Origin: Brevundimonas sp.
GTDB lineage: Bacteria; Pseudomonadota; Alphaproteobacteria; Caulobacterales; Caulobacteraceae
DNA: 32,951 nucleotides
NCBI RefSeq assembly: GCF_030656255.1
Contig: NZ_JAUSOE010000082.1
Location: forward strand, 1 to 32,951
Reading direction: 5' to 3'
The notes under the pieces were generated by a model. That model saw only the letters and a program-made list of their open reading frames with translations, was not told the DNA's origin and did not search any database. The first letter of the stretch is position 1. The number at the start of each line of letters is the position of its first letter. Below, in pieces: positions 16,959 to 24,060 of this stretch. The position numbers and the translations under genes are program-made.

Positions 16959-17019
16959 CTAAATCCACTAGCGGTCATTCAAGCCGAGGGCTGGCGTTTC
17001 TAGGCCTCTATGCCCGACT

Positions 17020-17895
17020 CTAAGGGGCCGTACTGGTTGGGTACCCCATCTCTTCGGCGTACTCGAAGCCGGCATTGGTGACCGCGAACACCTCGCCTTT
17101 GTACCCCCGGTCAGCGAGGAAACCCCTTTCAACGAGTTCCTCAACGGCTCCGGTCCACCGAGCAGTGTCTCGTGGACTATTGTCCCCGAAACTCTCACGC
17201 CCGGCTTGGACATGCGTGCCGCCGAGCGTTCGTAGGACCATCACGGTCCCGTCCTGAACAGCGCTTCGAAGTAGAATGTCACCTGCCTCCGAGAGGGGGG
17301 GGGGCGATGGTCTGAAGGAGGCTAGGTCAGGGTCGAGGTTCACCGTGACGTAGCCACCCTCACTGGGATCGATGATCGACTGCAAGTACGGGTTTTGCTG
17401 GAGAGCCAACGGCACCTGCCGTTGCAGCTTCATCCTGAAGTCGTCGATGCTTTCATAAGTCTGGACGAGCCCTTCTGTCATCGCCCACTTCTTAAACTCC
17501 TTGAGTTTCTCGTACTGGTCGTGATCCACGCTGTCCGGGCGCACGGGAGCGTCGGAGAAGTAGATCATAACGGGCTTGCCTGCCTCCCTATGACGATCGA
17601 TCTCTTCGATAGACCCACTGATGGCCTTGCCGGTGTCACTGCCGACCCGCGTCCAGAAGATGCCGATCAGCAGGTCTGCATCAGTCAGCAGACGTTCATT
17701 GATCATGTCCTGGGGCCGGCCCGATAGCTCGGGTGAGGAATGCGTTTCCCAGCCAACCGGCATCAGGACCAGGGACTCCCGCTTTGAGTAGACGTCGTTC
17801 CACTCTGTCAGGATTTGGCGCACGAGCGCCCTCTCTGTGGGCACGTCACTGGGGGACGCGATCATGACGGAAATTACGTTCGCTTTGTAAGCCAT
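17020..17895 (-). CDS. DUF4062 domain protein with C-terminal winged-helix-like region
   Basis: A 291-residue protein. Residues 1-120 match DUF4062, a TIR/deoxyribosyltransferase-like fold: NVISVMIASPSDVPTERALVRQIL, PVGWETHSSPELSGRPQDMINERLL, DADLLIGIFWTRVGSDTGKAISGSIEEIDRH, GKPVMIYFSDAPV. Such domains occur as N-terminal modules of STAND NTPases and other defence proteins; here it is stand-alone. After a linker, residues from about 240 (DTARWTGAVEELVERGFLADRGYKGEVFAVTNAGFEYAEEM) look like a winged helix. The linker is encoded by a run of 10 C on the coding strand (17295-17304), a slippage hotspot. The track of the frame reaches a TTG at 17907, but ATG 17895 with GAGG upstream is the better start. 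Confidence 0.8.
   Translation of the reverse strand: MAYKANVISVMIASPSDVPTERALVRQILTEWNDVYSKRESLVLMPVGWETHSSPELSGRPQDMINERLLTDADLLIGIFWTRVGSDTGKAISGSIEEIDRHREAGKPVMIYFSDAPVRPDSVDHDQYEKLKEFKKWAMTEGLVQTYESIDDFRMKLQRQVPLALQQNPYLQSIIDPSEGGYVTVNLDPDLASFRPSPPPLSEAGDILLRSAVQDGTVMVLRTLGGTHVQAGRESFGDNSPRDTARWTGAVEELVERGFLADRGYKGEVFAVTNAGFEYAEEMGYPTSTAP
17295..17304. repeat. 10-base homopolymer inside the DUF4062 gene
   Basis: Ten consecutive G on the plus strand (C on the coding strand) encode the three prolines of the linker between the DUF4062 and winged-helix-like parts (about codons 198-201). Gain or loss of one base would frameshift the protein and remove the C-terminal third. It could be a phase-variation tract or a site prone to sequencing error. 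Confidence 0.9.
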
Positions 17896-18161
17896 GGTGG
17901 TCCTCAACCGTGGATCAGTACGATAGGGCAGATTCGCGCGGACGACTTCAAAAGCTGATCTGATGGCGACGGCGCAAGTTTGCCACCGGCTGAAAGGCGA
18001 CGTCCCTCAAATTAGCGATTGTCCGACATGGGCGCATAGATGCGGCGCATTCCCCGAGCCGATTTGCACGGGAGATCGAAGCAACTATGGATCGGTATAT
18101 TTACCCCATATTCTAGACGCCGTGGACACTGTGAAGGTGTCCGATTCGGGTGGGCTTACTG

Positions 18162-19019
18162 ATGACCGACTACAAGCGGCACACCACCGCCCTGAAGAGG
18201 CTGCGATCCGCTCTCAGCGGTCCTGCGCTGGTGATCCATTATTCGTGCGAGAGTTTCTACGACTACTCTAAGCCCGCGTCGCGGCGGGTAACCTCGATCG
18301 CCGTACGCCGAGGAGACTCGTCCCAGACTAAGTCCTTCTCTCTTCACCTCGCCGCCGAAAAACTTGGTCTTCTCGACAACATCGCGAGGAATCTGGACCG
18401 CTGCGAACGTCATATGCTGGACGAATTCTATCAGTTCGTCAGAGACCATCACCGTGCCTACACTTGGCTTCACTGGAACATGCGGGACTCGAACTACGGT
18501 TTTGAGGCTATAGCCCACCGTTATCGCGTTCTCGCCGGCGAGCCCGTGGAGTTAAGCGACGACCAGAAGCTCGATTTGTCACCGCTGCTGATCGACATTT
18601 ACGGGAAGGAATACAGCGGTCACCCGAGGATTGAGTGGCTAGTGGACCACAACAGCATTCATCGGACAGCCTTCCTGACCGGTGCGGAAGAGGCGGATGC
18701 CTTTACAACCGGGAATTTCGTGGCCATGCACCAGTCTACGCTGGTTAAGGTGCAGGCGCTCAGCGATATCGCGATGCTCGCCTCGCAGCAGCGGCTCAAG
18801 ACAAGAAGCAAGCTTTGGCGAGACGTTTACGGCTCGTCGATCAGCAGCTTAGGGCAAGCGCTCGCCGCCCATTGGATTTTTATCCTGGTGGTTGGCGTTG
18901 CGGGCCTAATCCTCGGTATCGTAGGCGCGGCCCCGGTGATTGCTCAGTGGCTTGACCATACGCCAGCGCCAGCCGCGACGAGCGCCGCGCCTCCGCTGAA
19001 GACGGCCACCAGCACCTAA
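18162..19019 (+). CDS. unrecognised protein with C-terminal membrane anchor, accessory island
   Basis: A 285-residue protein of no family I recognise. Residues 1-230 are soluble-looking: an N-terminal helix (MTDYKRHTTALKRLRSAL), then a strand ALVIHYSCESFYD, TSIAVRRGDSSQTKSFSLH, a helical region, and the striking YTWLHWNMRDSNYGFEAIAHRY. The spacing of these blocks faintly recalls DnaQ/RNase H-fold exonucleases, but the acidic catalytic residues are not convincingly present. A single hydrophobic helix at about 238-263 (WIFILVVGVAGLILGIVGAAPVI) is followed by a short Ala/Pro tail, so the protein is probably tail-anchored in the inner membrane with its domain in the cytoplasm. It is divergent from the DUF4062 gene. 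GTG 18150 is an alternative start four codons upstream. Confidence 0.7.
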   Translation: MTDYKRHTTALKRLRSALSGPALVIHYSCESFYDYSKPASRRVTSIAVRRGDSSQTKSFSLHLAAEKLGLLDNIARNLDRCERHMLDEFYQFVRDHHRAYTWLHWNMRDSNYGFEAIAHRYRVLAGEPVELSDDQKLDLSPLLIDIYGKEYSGHPRIEWLVDHNSIHRTAFLTGAEEADAFTTGNFVAMHQSTLVKVQALSDIAMLASQQRLKTRSKLWRDVYGSSISSLGQALAAHWIFILVVGVAGLILGIVGAAPVIAQWLDHTPAPAATSAAPPLKTATST

Positions 19020-19139
19020 AGCCCACCGGTGAGCGGCCTGTAGCGAAAGCGAGAAAACCGACGACCGGTCAAACAGCCCCCTGAATTCTCCCCAATCGCC
19101 CCCCGCATTAGCGGTCCTGTCATCATCGTGCTAAGAGCC

Positions 19140-19158
19140 CCGCCCTTTATAAGGGCGG
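19140..19158. promoter_or_regulatory. leader hairpin before the carboxynorspermidine genes
   Basis: CCGCCCTT (19140-19147) and AAGGGCGG (19151-19158) form a perfect 8-base stem with a TAT loop, 40 bases before the ATG at 19199. It lacks a T tract, so it is not a standard terminator. It could stabilise the leader or be an operator; no known riboswitch is recognised. Confidence 0.35.
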
Positions 19159-19198
19159 CGATGTCGCCAGAGCATTTCAGTCTTCAGGAGAAGCACAC

Positions 19199-20404
19199 AT
19201 GAGCAGGGTGCTGGTCATTGGCGCCGGCGGCGTCAGTTCGGTCGCCGTCCACAAGATGGCGATGAATGCGGACATCTTCTCGCACATCACTCTGGCGAGC
19301 CGCACCAAGTCTAAGTGCGACGCCATCGCCGAATCCGTCAAGTCGCGCTTTGGCGTGACCATCGACACGGCGGCGATCGACGCCGACGACGTGGCGGCGA
19401 CCACGGCCCTGATCCAGGCGGTCAAGCCCGCCCTGGTCGTCAACCTGGCCCTGCCGTACCAGGACCTGGCCATCATGGACGCCTGCCTGGCTGCCGGGGT
19501 CAACTATCTCGACACCGCCAACTACGAGCCGCGCGACGAGGCCAAGTTCGAATACACGTGGCAGTGGGCCTATCAGGACCGCTTCAAGGATGCCGGCCTG
19601 ATGGCCCTGTTGGGCTCGGGCTTCGACCCCGGCGTGACCTCGGTCTTCACCACCTATACGAAGAAGCACCTGCTGGATTCGATCGAGACGCTCGACATCC
19701 TGGACTGCAACGGCGGCGACACCGGCCTTCCGTTCGCGACCAACTTCAACCCTGAGATCAATCTGCGCGAAGTCACCGCCCCGTCGCGTCACTGGGCCGA
19801 CGGCCAGTGGGTCGAGGGTCCGGCCCTGTCGCACAAGCAGACCTTCGACTTCGAGGGCGTGGGTCAGAAGAACATGTACCTCATGTATCATGAGGAACTG
19901 GAGTCGCTGGCCAAATTCTATCCGGAAATCAAGCGCATCCGCTTCTGGATGACCTTCGGCGACTCCTATCTGAAGCATCTGGAAGTGCTCGAGAACATCG
20001 GCATGACCTCGATCGAGCCGATGATGTTCCAGGGCCGCGAGATCATTCCGATCGAGTTCCTGAAGGCCCTGCTGCCCGAACCCTCGTCGCTCGGCCCGAT
20101 CACCAAGGGCAAGACCAATATCGGCACGATCGCCACCGGTCTGAAGGACGGCGCGGCCAAGACGGTCTACGTCAAGAACATCTGCGACCATCAGGAAGCC
20201 TATGCCGAGACCGGCAACCAGGCCGTCAGCTACACCACCGGCGTCCCCGCCATGATCGGCGCGGCCCTGATGCTGACCGGCCAGTGGAAGGGCGAGGGCG
20301 TGTTCAACATTGAACAATTGAACCCCGATCCCTTTATGGACATGCTGAACAAGCACGGTCTGCCGTGGACGGTCGAGGAACTGCCCGCTCCGCTGGACTT
20401 CTGA
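19199..20404 (+). CDS. carboxynorspermidine synthase (saccharopine dehydrogenase family)
   Basis: A 401-residue cytoplasmic oxidoreductase of the saccharopine dehydrogenase family. It probably condenses aspartate semialdehyde with a diamine (putrescine or diaminopropane) using NADPH to give carboxyspermidine or carboxynorspermidine, the alternative route to spermidine or norspermidine. The Rossmann motif VLVIGAGGVSSVAVHKMA is at the N terminus, followed by ALVVNLALPYQDLAIMDACLAAGVNYLDTANYE, GSGFDPGVTSVFTTY and DCNGGDTGLPFATNFNPEINLREV, all typical of this branch rather than of lysine-pathway saccharopine dehydrogenase. CAGGAG precedes the ATG. The decarboxylase gene begins 10 bases after the stop, which confirms the pathway. 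Confidence 0.92.
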   Translation: MSRVLVIGAGGVSSVAVHKMAMNADIFSHITLASRTKSKCDAIAESVKSRFGVTIDTAAIDADDVAATTALIQAVKPALVVNLALPYQDLAIMDACLAAGVNYLDTANYEPRDEAKFEYTWQWAYQDRFKDAGLMALLGSGFDPGVTSVFTTYTKKHLLDSIETLDILDCNGGDTGLPFATNFNPEINLREVTAPSRHWADGQWVEGPALSHKQTFDFEGVGQKNMYLMYHEELESLAKFYPEIKRIRFWMTFGDSYLKHLEVLENIGMTSIEPMMFQGREIIPIEFLKALLPEPSSLGPITKGKTNIGTIATGLKDGAAKTVYVKNICDHQEAYAETGNQAVSYTTGVPAMIGAALMLTGQWKGEGVFNIEQLNPDPFMDMLNKHGLPWTVEELPAPLDF

Positions 20405-20414
20405 GGACACGCCC

Positions 20415-21593
20415 ATGGTCATGCAGACCCAGGCCGGCGGACCGGGCGCCTTCGCCCGGTTCGATCTGAACCGCGTCCCGTCGCCCGCCTTCGTGGTCGA
20501 CGAGGTCGCGGTGCGTCGCAACTTGTCGGTCCTTCAGGACGTCGGGGCGCGCGGAAACGCCCGGGTCTTGCTGGCCCTGAAGGCCTTCTCGATGTGGTCG
20601 CTGGCCGACGTCGTTGGGGAATACCTTGACGGCGTCTGCGCCTCGGGCCTGTGGGAGGCGCGGCTGGCGCGGGAGTTCTATCACGGCCACCTGACCACCT
20701 ATTCCCCCGCCTACAAGCCCGCCGACCTGCCCGAGATCCTGCGTCTGTCGGACACGGTCATCTTCAACGCCCCGGACCAGATCGCCCGCTTCGCCGAGCT
20801 GATCGCCACGGCCCGTGCCGAGGGCGAGGTGTTCGACATCGGCCTGCGTCTGAACCCCGAGCATTCGCAAGGCGAGGTCGCCAAATACGACCCCTGCCAG
20901 CTGGGCTCGCGCCTGGGCTTCCCGGTGTCGCAACTGACGCCCGAGCATCTGAACGGCGTCGACGGCCTGCACATGCACGCCCTGTGCGAACAGGGGTTCG
21001 AGCCGCTGGAGCGGATCTGGGCCGCGGTGGAGCCCAAGCTGGCGCCCCTGCTGGCGGACCTGAAGTGGATCAACCTGGGCGGCGGCCACCACGTCACCCG
21101 CGCCGACTACCGGATTGACGACCTGGCCGCCTTCCTGCGCCGCCTGGGCGAGACCCACGGGCTGCAGGTCTATATTGAGCCAGGCGAGGCCGTGGCCCTG
21201 GACGCCGGCATACTGGTGGGCGAGGTGCTGGACACCTTCCACAACGGCATGGACGTCGCCATCACCGACATCTCGGCGACCTGCCACATACCGGATGTGA
21301 TCGAGGCGCCCTATCGCCCCGCCATGCTGAACGAAGGCGAGGGCGGCGTGACCTTGCGTCTGGGCGGGCCCTCCTGCCTGGCCGGCGACATCATCGGCGA
21401 CTATGGCTTCACCACGCCGCCGACCGCCGGAACCCGCATCGCCTTCCTGGACCAGGCCCATTATTCGATGGTGAAGACCAACACCTTCAACGGGGTGCCG
21501 CTGCCGGCCATCGCCCTGTGGAACAGCGACACCGACGCGCTGAAACTGGTCCGCGAATTCGATTATTCCGAGTTCCGAGACCGCCTGTCCTGA
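20415..21593 (+). CDS. nspC: carboxynorspermidine decarboxylase
   Basis: A 392-residue PLP-dependent decarboxylase of the alanine racemase-like fold (fold type III). It removes CO2 from carboxynorspermidine or carboxyspermidine to give the final triamine. The PLP lysine is K56 in LLALKAFSMWSL. Further hallmarks are GVCASGLWEARLAREF, the LRLNPEHSQGEVAKYDPCQLGSRLG block, HMHALCEQGFEPLERIW, WINLGGGHHVTRADY, YIEPGEAVALDAGILVGEVLDT and GPSCLAGDIIGDYGF, where the cysteine and aspartate belong to the substrate site. It is cotranscribed with the synthase upstream. The ATG at 20415 follows GAGGAC; a second ATG two codons on is possible. A perfect hairpin terminator follows 7 bases after the stop. Confidence 0.94.
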   Translation: MVMQTQAGGPGAFARFDLNRVPSPAFVVDEVAVRRNLSVLQDVGARGNARVLLALKAFSMWSLADVVGEYLDGVCASGLWEARLAREFYHGHLTTYSPAYKPADLPEILRLSDTVIFNAPDQIARFAELIATARAEGEVFDIGLRLNPEHSQGEVAKYDPCQLGSRLGFPVSQLTPEHLNGVDGLHMHALCEQGFEPLERIWAAVEPKLAPLLADLKWINLGGGHHVTRADYRIDDLAAFLRRLGETHGLQVYIEPGEAVALDAGILVGEVLDTFHNGMDVAITDISATCHIPDVIEAPYRPAMLNEGEGGVTLRLGGPSCLAGDIIGDYGFTTPPTAGTRIAFLDQAHYSMVKTNTFNGVPLPAIALWNSDTDALKLVREFDYSEFRDRLS

Positions 21594-21600
21594 CCGATAG

Positions 21601-21634
21601 AACCTCGACAAATTCTCCAGAATTTGTCGAGGTT
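21601..21634. terminator. perfect 16-base-stem bidirectional terminator
   Basis: AACCTCGACAAATTCT (21601-21616) and AGAATTTGTCGAGGTT (21619-21634) are exact reverse complements around CC. The outer ends are AT-rich (GGTTTTC on the plus side). It sits between the stops of convergent nspC and the 301-residue gene, so it can terminate both. The stem is AT-richer than the surroundings. Confidence 0.8.
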
Positions 21635-21644
21635 TTCTCCAGGT

Positions 21645-22550
21645 TCAGACCCCCAGAATCCAGCCTTCTTCCTGCTCGACCTGGGCGATCAACTCGGGCG
21701 TGGCGTCCTTGGGCGGACCGAAGGCCTTGGCCAGATCGCCGGCCTCGTCCATGTGGGCCAGAGCTTCGGCGGTGGAGCGGACCTGGGCCTGATCCTTGAA
21801 CTCGCCCTCGTTGGGCTTGCCGTCGAACATAGACGGCCAGACCTCGACCACGAGCGCCGACAGGGGCTCGACGTCTTCGGGCGTCAGTTCGCGCCAGCCG
21901 GTGCCGAACGGCCAGACGGCGCCCGAAGACCCCAGGCTTTCCAACAGCCTGCGCACGGCCGGGATGCCCACCAGGGTCTGGCCGCCTACGGCGCCCGCGC
22001 CGTGCATCTGCCACACGCTCTTGGGCTGCAGCTTGCCCTTGCGCGCCGCGTTCTCGGTCGCCCGGAACTCGGGGATGTCGGCGCCGGCGCCTGCGGGGGG
22101 CTTGGTGGTCGTCAGCCAGCGCTGCGCCTGTTTCGCCGGGGCGCCCCACAGCGGCCAGGCCTCGTCGGTCATCAGCCGGTTCATCTTGGCCGCCACCTGG
22201 TAGCGGTTGTTCGTATTATCGGCCTTGTCCACCACATTGGCGGCGATGAACTTCCACATGGAATTCCAAGGGGTTCCGTCCAGCTTCAGCCGGGCGGCCG
22301 TGCCGACCGGATAGCCGAAATTGAAGTCCAGACCGACCAGAACCCGGTCGCCGCGCTTCCTGTGATCCGCCAGGATCGAGGCCAGCAGGGCCTCGCCCTC
22401 GGCCCGTGTGGCGACATTGTGCGTCTCGGTATAGAGGCGGAACCGCACGTCGCGCTTCGCCACCCCGATCCACAGCGAGGTGTCGCCGAGTTTCTTGGTT
22501 TCGGCGGCGGTCCAGTCGGCGACGACATAGGCGTCGAATAGGCGGGCCAA
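21645..22550 (-). CDS. conserved hypothetical protein, possible RNase H-like fold
   Basis: A 301-residue soluble protein. The N terminus YVVADWTAAET, followed by RVLVGLDFNFGYPVG, has the spacing of an RNase H-like fold as in DUF429-type proteins, with aspartates in the first strand and in LDFNFGYP. Later segments AAKMNRLMTDEAWPLWGAPAKQAQRWL, FRATENAARKGKLQPKSVWQMHGAGAVGGQTLVGIPAVRRLL and VVEVWPSMF are likely conserved, as motif-like tryptophans and charged residues are unusually dense. I do not recognise a defined function; relatives in alphaproteobacteria are, from memory, hypothetical or loosely annotated. It is transcribed toward the nspC terminator and appears to stand alone. Confidence 0.75.
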   Translation of the reverse strand: MARLFDAYVVADWTAAETKKLGDTSLWIGVAKRDVRFRLYTETHNVATRAEGEALLASILADHRKRGDRVLVGLDFNFGYPVGTAARLKLDGTPWNSMWKFIAANVVDKADNTNNRYQVAAKMNRLMTDEAWPLWGAPAKQAQRWLTTTKPPAGAGADIPEFRATENAARKGKLQPKSVWQMHGAGAVGGQTLVGIPAVRRLLESLGSSGAVWPFGTGWRELTPEDVEPLSALVVEVWPSMFDGKPNEGEFKDQAQVRSTAEALAHMDEAGDLAKAFGPPKDATPELIAQVEQEEGWILGV

Positions 22551-22639
22551 GGCGGCCTCCCGTAAAAAGGCGTGTCGTTAGGAATGAGCGGGGGTTCTAA
22601 CCCTCTCGCCCAACAATCGAAAGGGGGCGATGGTTCGCC

Positions 22640-23155
22640 TCAGCCCTTCAGCAGGGCCTCGAGGTGCGACAGCCAGCGCCGGCCCAGCCGTAGCGCCTCG
22701 CCGGGAGAGCCGGTCTCGCCTGCAAAGCTGGCGTCCCACAGGGCCAGCTCGAACTCGGGGTGGCGGGCGTCTGCGAACATCAGCCGCAGCACCACCTGTT
22801 CGGCGTCGGGCGCCAGCACGTCGAGCGACTTGCGCGCCTCGCCGCGCCGGATGCGGGCCACCACATGGCCGTCGACGATGATCTCGCCGCCCTCGACCTC
22901 CTCGAAGGCGTAGGCCAGGCCGTGGGCGCCGTTGGCCCACAGAACCACCACCTGTTCGATGTCGAAGTTCAGGGCGCAGGCCCGCCCCTCGCGAGGCGAC
23001 ACGGCCTCGACTTCGGGCGGAACGCCAAGGGCCTTCAGAAGGGCGCGGCGGATCCGACGCGGCGGCTCCATCCACCACCCCAGGGTCAGAGCCAGGGTCG
23101 TCAGCAGGGCCGCCGCCAAGGCGATCAGCAGGACCACCCGCACGACCTCGGCCAT
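22640..23155 (-). CDS. small membrane-anchored protein coupled to xth
   Basis: A 171-residue protein with one N-terminal transmembrane helix (VVRVVLLIALAAALLTTLALTLGWW, about 4-28), followed by a basic PPRRIRRALLKAL stretch that places the body in the cytoplasm by the positive-inside rule. The soluble part (LNFDIEQVVVLWANGAHGLAYAFEEVEGGEIIVDGHVVARI) looks beta-rich. No family was recognised. The ATG lies 3 bases beyond the stop of the exonuclease III gene on the same strand, so the two are cotranscribed, but a functional link to DNA repair is not shown. Confidence 0.72.
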   Translation of the reverse strand: MAEVVRVVLLIALAAALLTTLALTLGWWMEPPRRIRRALLKALGVPPEVEAVSPREGRACALNFDIEQVVVLWANGAHGLAYAFEEVEGGEIIVDGHVVARIRRGEARKSLDVLAPDAEQVVLRLMFADARHPEFELALWDASFAGETGSPGEALRLGRRWLSHLEALLKG

Positions 23156-23158
23156 GGC

Positions 23159-23956
23159 TCAGACCTCCGTTCCAGCCGACAGGTCGATATCGACCACGAC
23201 CGGCACATGGTCGCTGGGCTTGTCCATGTCGCGCGCGTCGCGATGGGTCTCGATCCCCCGCAACCGGTCCGCCGCCTGGGGCGACAGCAGGGCGAAGTCG
23301 ATGCGGATGCCGTGATCCCTCTGCCAGGCGCCCGCCTGATAGTCCCAGAAGCTGTAGGTCCCGGCCGGCTCGCCCCCGACCTCGTGCGCGTCGGCCAGGC
23401 CCAGATTCTTCAGGGCGCGAAACGCCTGACGGCTCTGGGGCTGGAACAGGGCGTCGTCGGTCCAGGCGGCGGGGTTCTTGGCGTCCTCGGCCTCCGGGAT
23501 GACGTTGTAATCGCCGCACAGGGCCAGCGGCTCCTCGAAGGCCAGCAGGTCGCGGGCGTGGCGGTTCAGCCGCTCGAACCAGGCCAACTTGTAGTCGAAC
23601 TTCTCGGTGCCGATCGGATTGCCGTTCGGCAGATAGATGGACGCCACCCGGATCGGCCGTGGCGCCTCGATCACCGCTTCCAGATAGCGCGCCTGTTCGT
23701 CGGTCTCGTCACCCGGCAGGCCGCGCCGAATGTCCGACAGCGGGTATTTCGACAGCATGGCCACGCCGTTGTAGCTCTTCTGGCCGTGGGTCTCGACGTT
23801 ATAGCCCAGGCTCTCGAAGGCCTCTCGCGGAAATTTCTCGTCCACGCATTTGATCTCCTGGAAACAGGCGACGTCGGGGGCGGCCTGCTCCAGCCAGGCC
23901 AGCACGGTGGGCAGGCGGGCGTTGACCGAGTTCACGTTCCAGGTGGCGATGCGCAT
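23159..23956 (-). CDS. xth: exodeoxyribonuclease III (AP endonuclease)
   Basis: Class II AP endonuclease and 3'-5' exonuclease of base-excision repair. The 265-residue protein starts MRIATWNVNSVNARL and has all the EEP-fold motifs: CFQEIKCVDEKFP with the metal-binding glutamate, YNGVAMLSKYP, VASIYLPNGNP, ALCGDYNVIPEAEDAKNP with the catalytic Asp-Asn pair, and KPSDHVPVVVDID with the terminal Ser-Asp-His. The open frame runs upstream to 24214, but those residues are arginine-rich shadow sequence; ATG at 23956 is the obvious start. It heads a unit with the small membrane protein and is separated from the upstream gene by a terminator. Confidence 0.95.
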   Translation of the reverse strand: MRIATWNVNSVNARLPTVLAWLEQAAPDVACFQEIKCVDEKFPREAFESLGYNVETHGQKSYNGVAMLSKYPLSDIRRGLPGDETDEQARYLEAVIEAPRPIRVASIYLPNGNPIGTEKFDYKLAWFERLNRHARDLLAFEEPLALCGDYNVIPEAEDAKNPAAWTDDALFQPQSRQAFRALKNLGLADAHEVGGEPAGTYSFWDYQAGAWQRDHGIRIDFALLSPQAADRLRGIETHRDARDMDKPSDHVPVVVDIDLSAGTEV

Positions 23957-24009
23957 GACGGCGACGGTAGGGCGCGTCACGGTTTCGGAAAAGAGGCCGC
24001 GCAAAACAA

Positions 24010-24039
24010 AAGGGCCGCCGGATCGCTCCGGCGGCCCTT
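24010..24039 (-). terminator. rho-independent terminator after the cysteine-repeat gene
   Basis: A 13-base stem, AAGGGCCGCCGGA (24010-24022) with TCCGGCGGCCCTT (24027-24039), loop TCGC. On the minus strand it continues into TTTTGTTTTGC, a proper T tract, so it terminates transcription of the gene at 24061-24993 before xth. Confidence 0.88.
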
Positions 24040-24060
24040 CGTTTGGTCTGCGGTGGTCGC

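Noticed and set aside
17963..18271. A 102-codon plus-strand frame upstream of the membrane-anchored protein
   Set aside because: It overlaps the better-supported gene at 18162 by over 100 bases, has no ribosome-binding site and no recognisable protein features.
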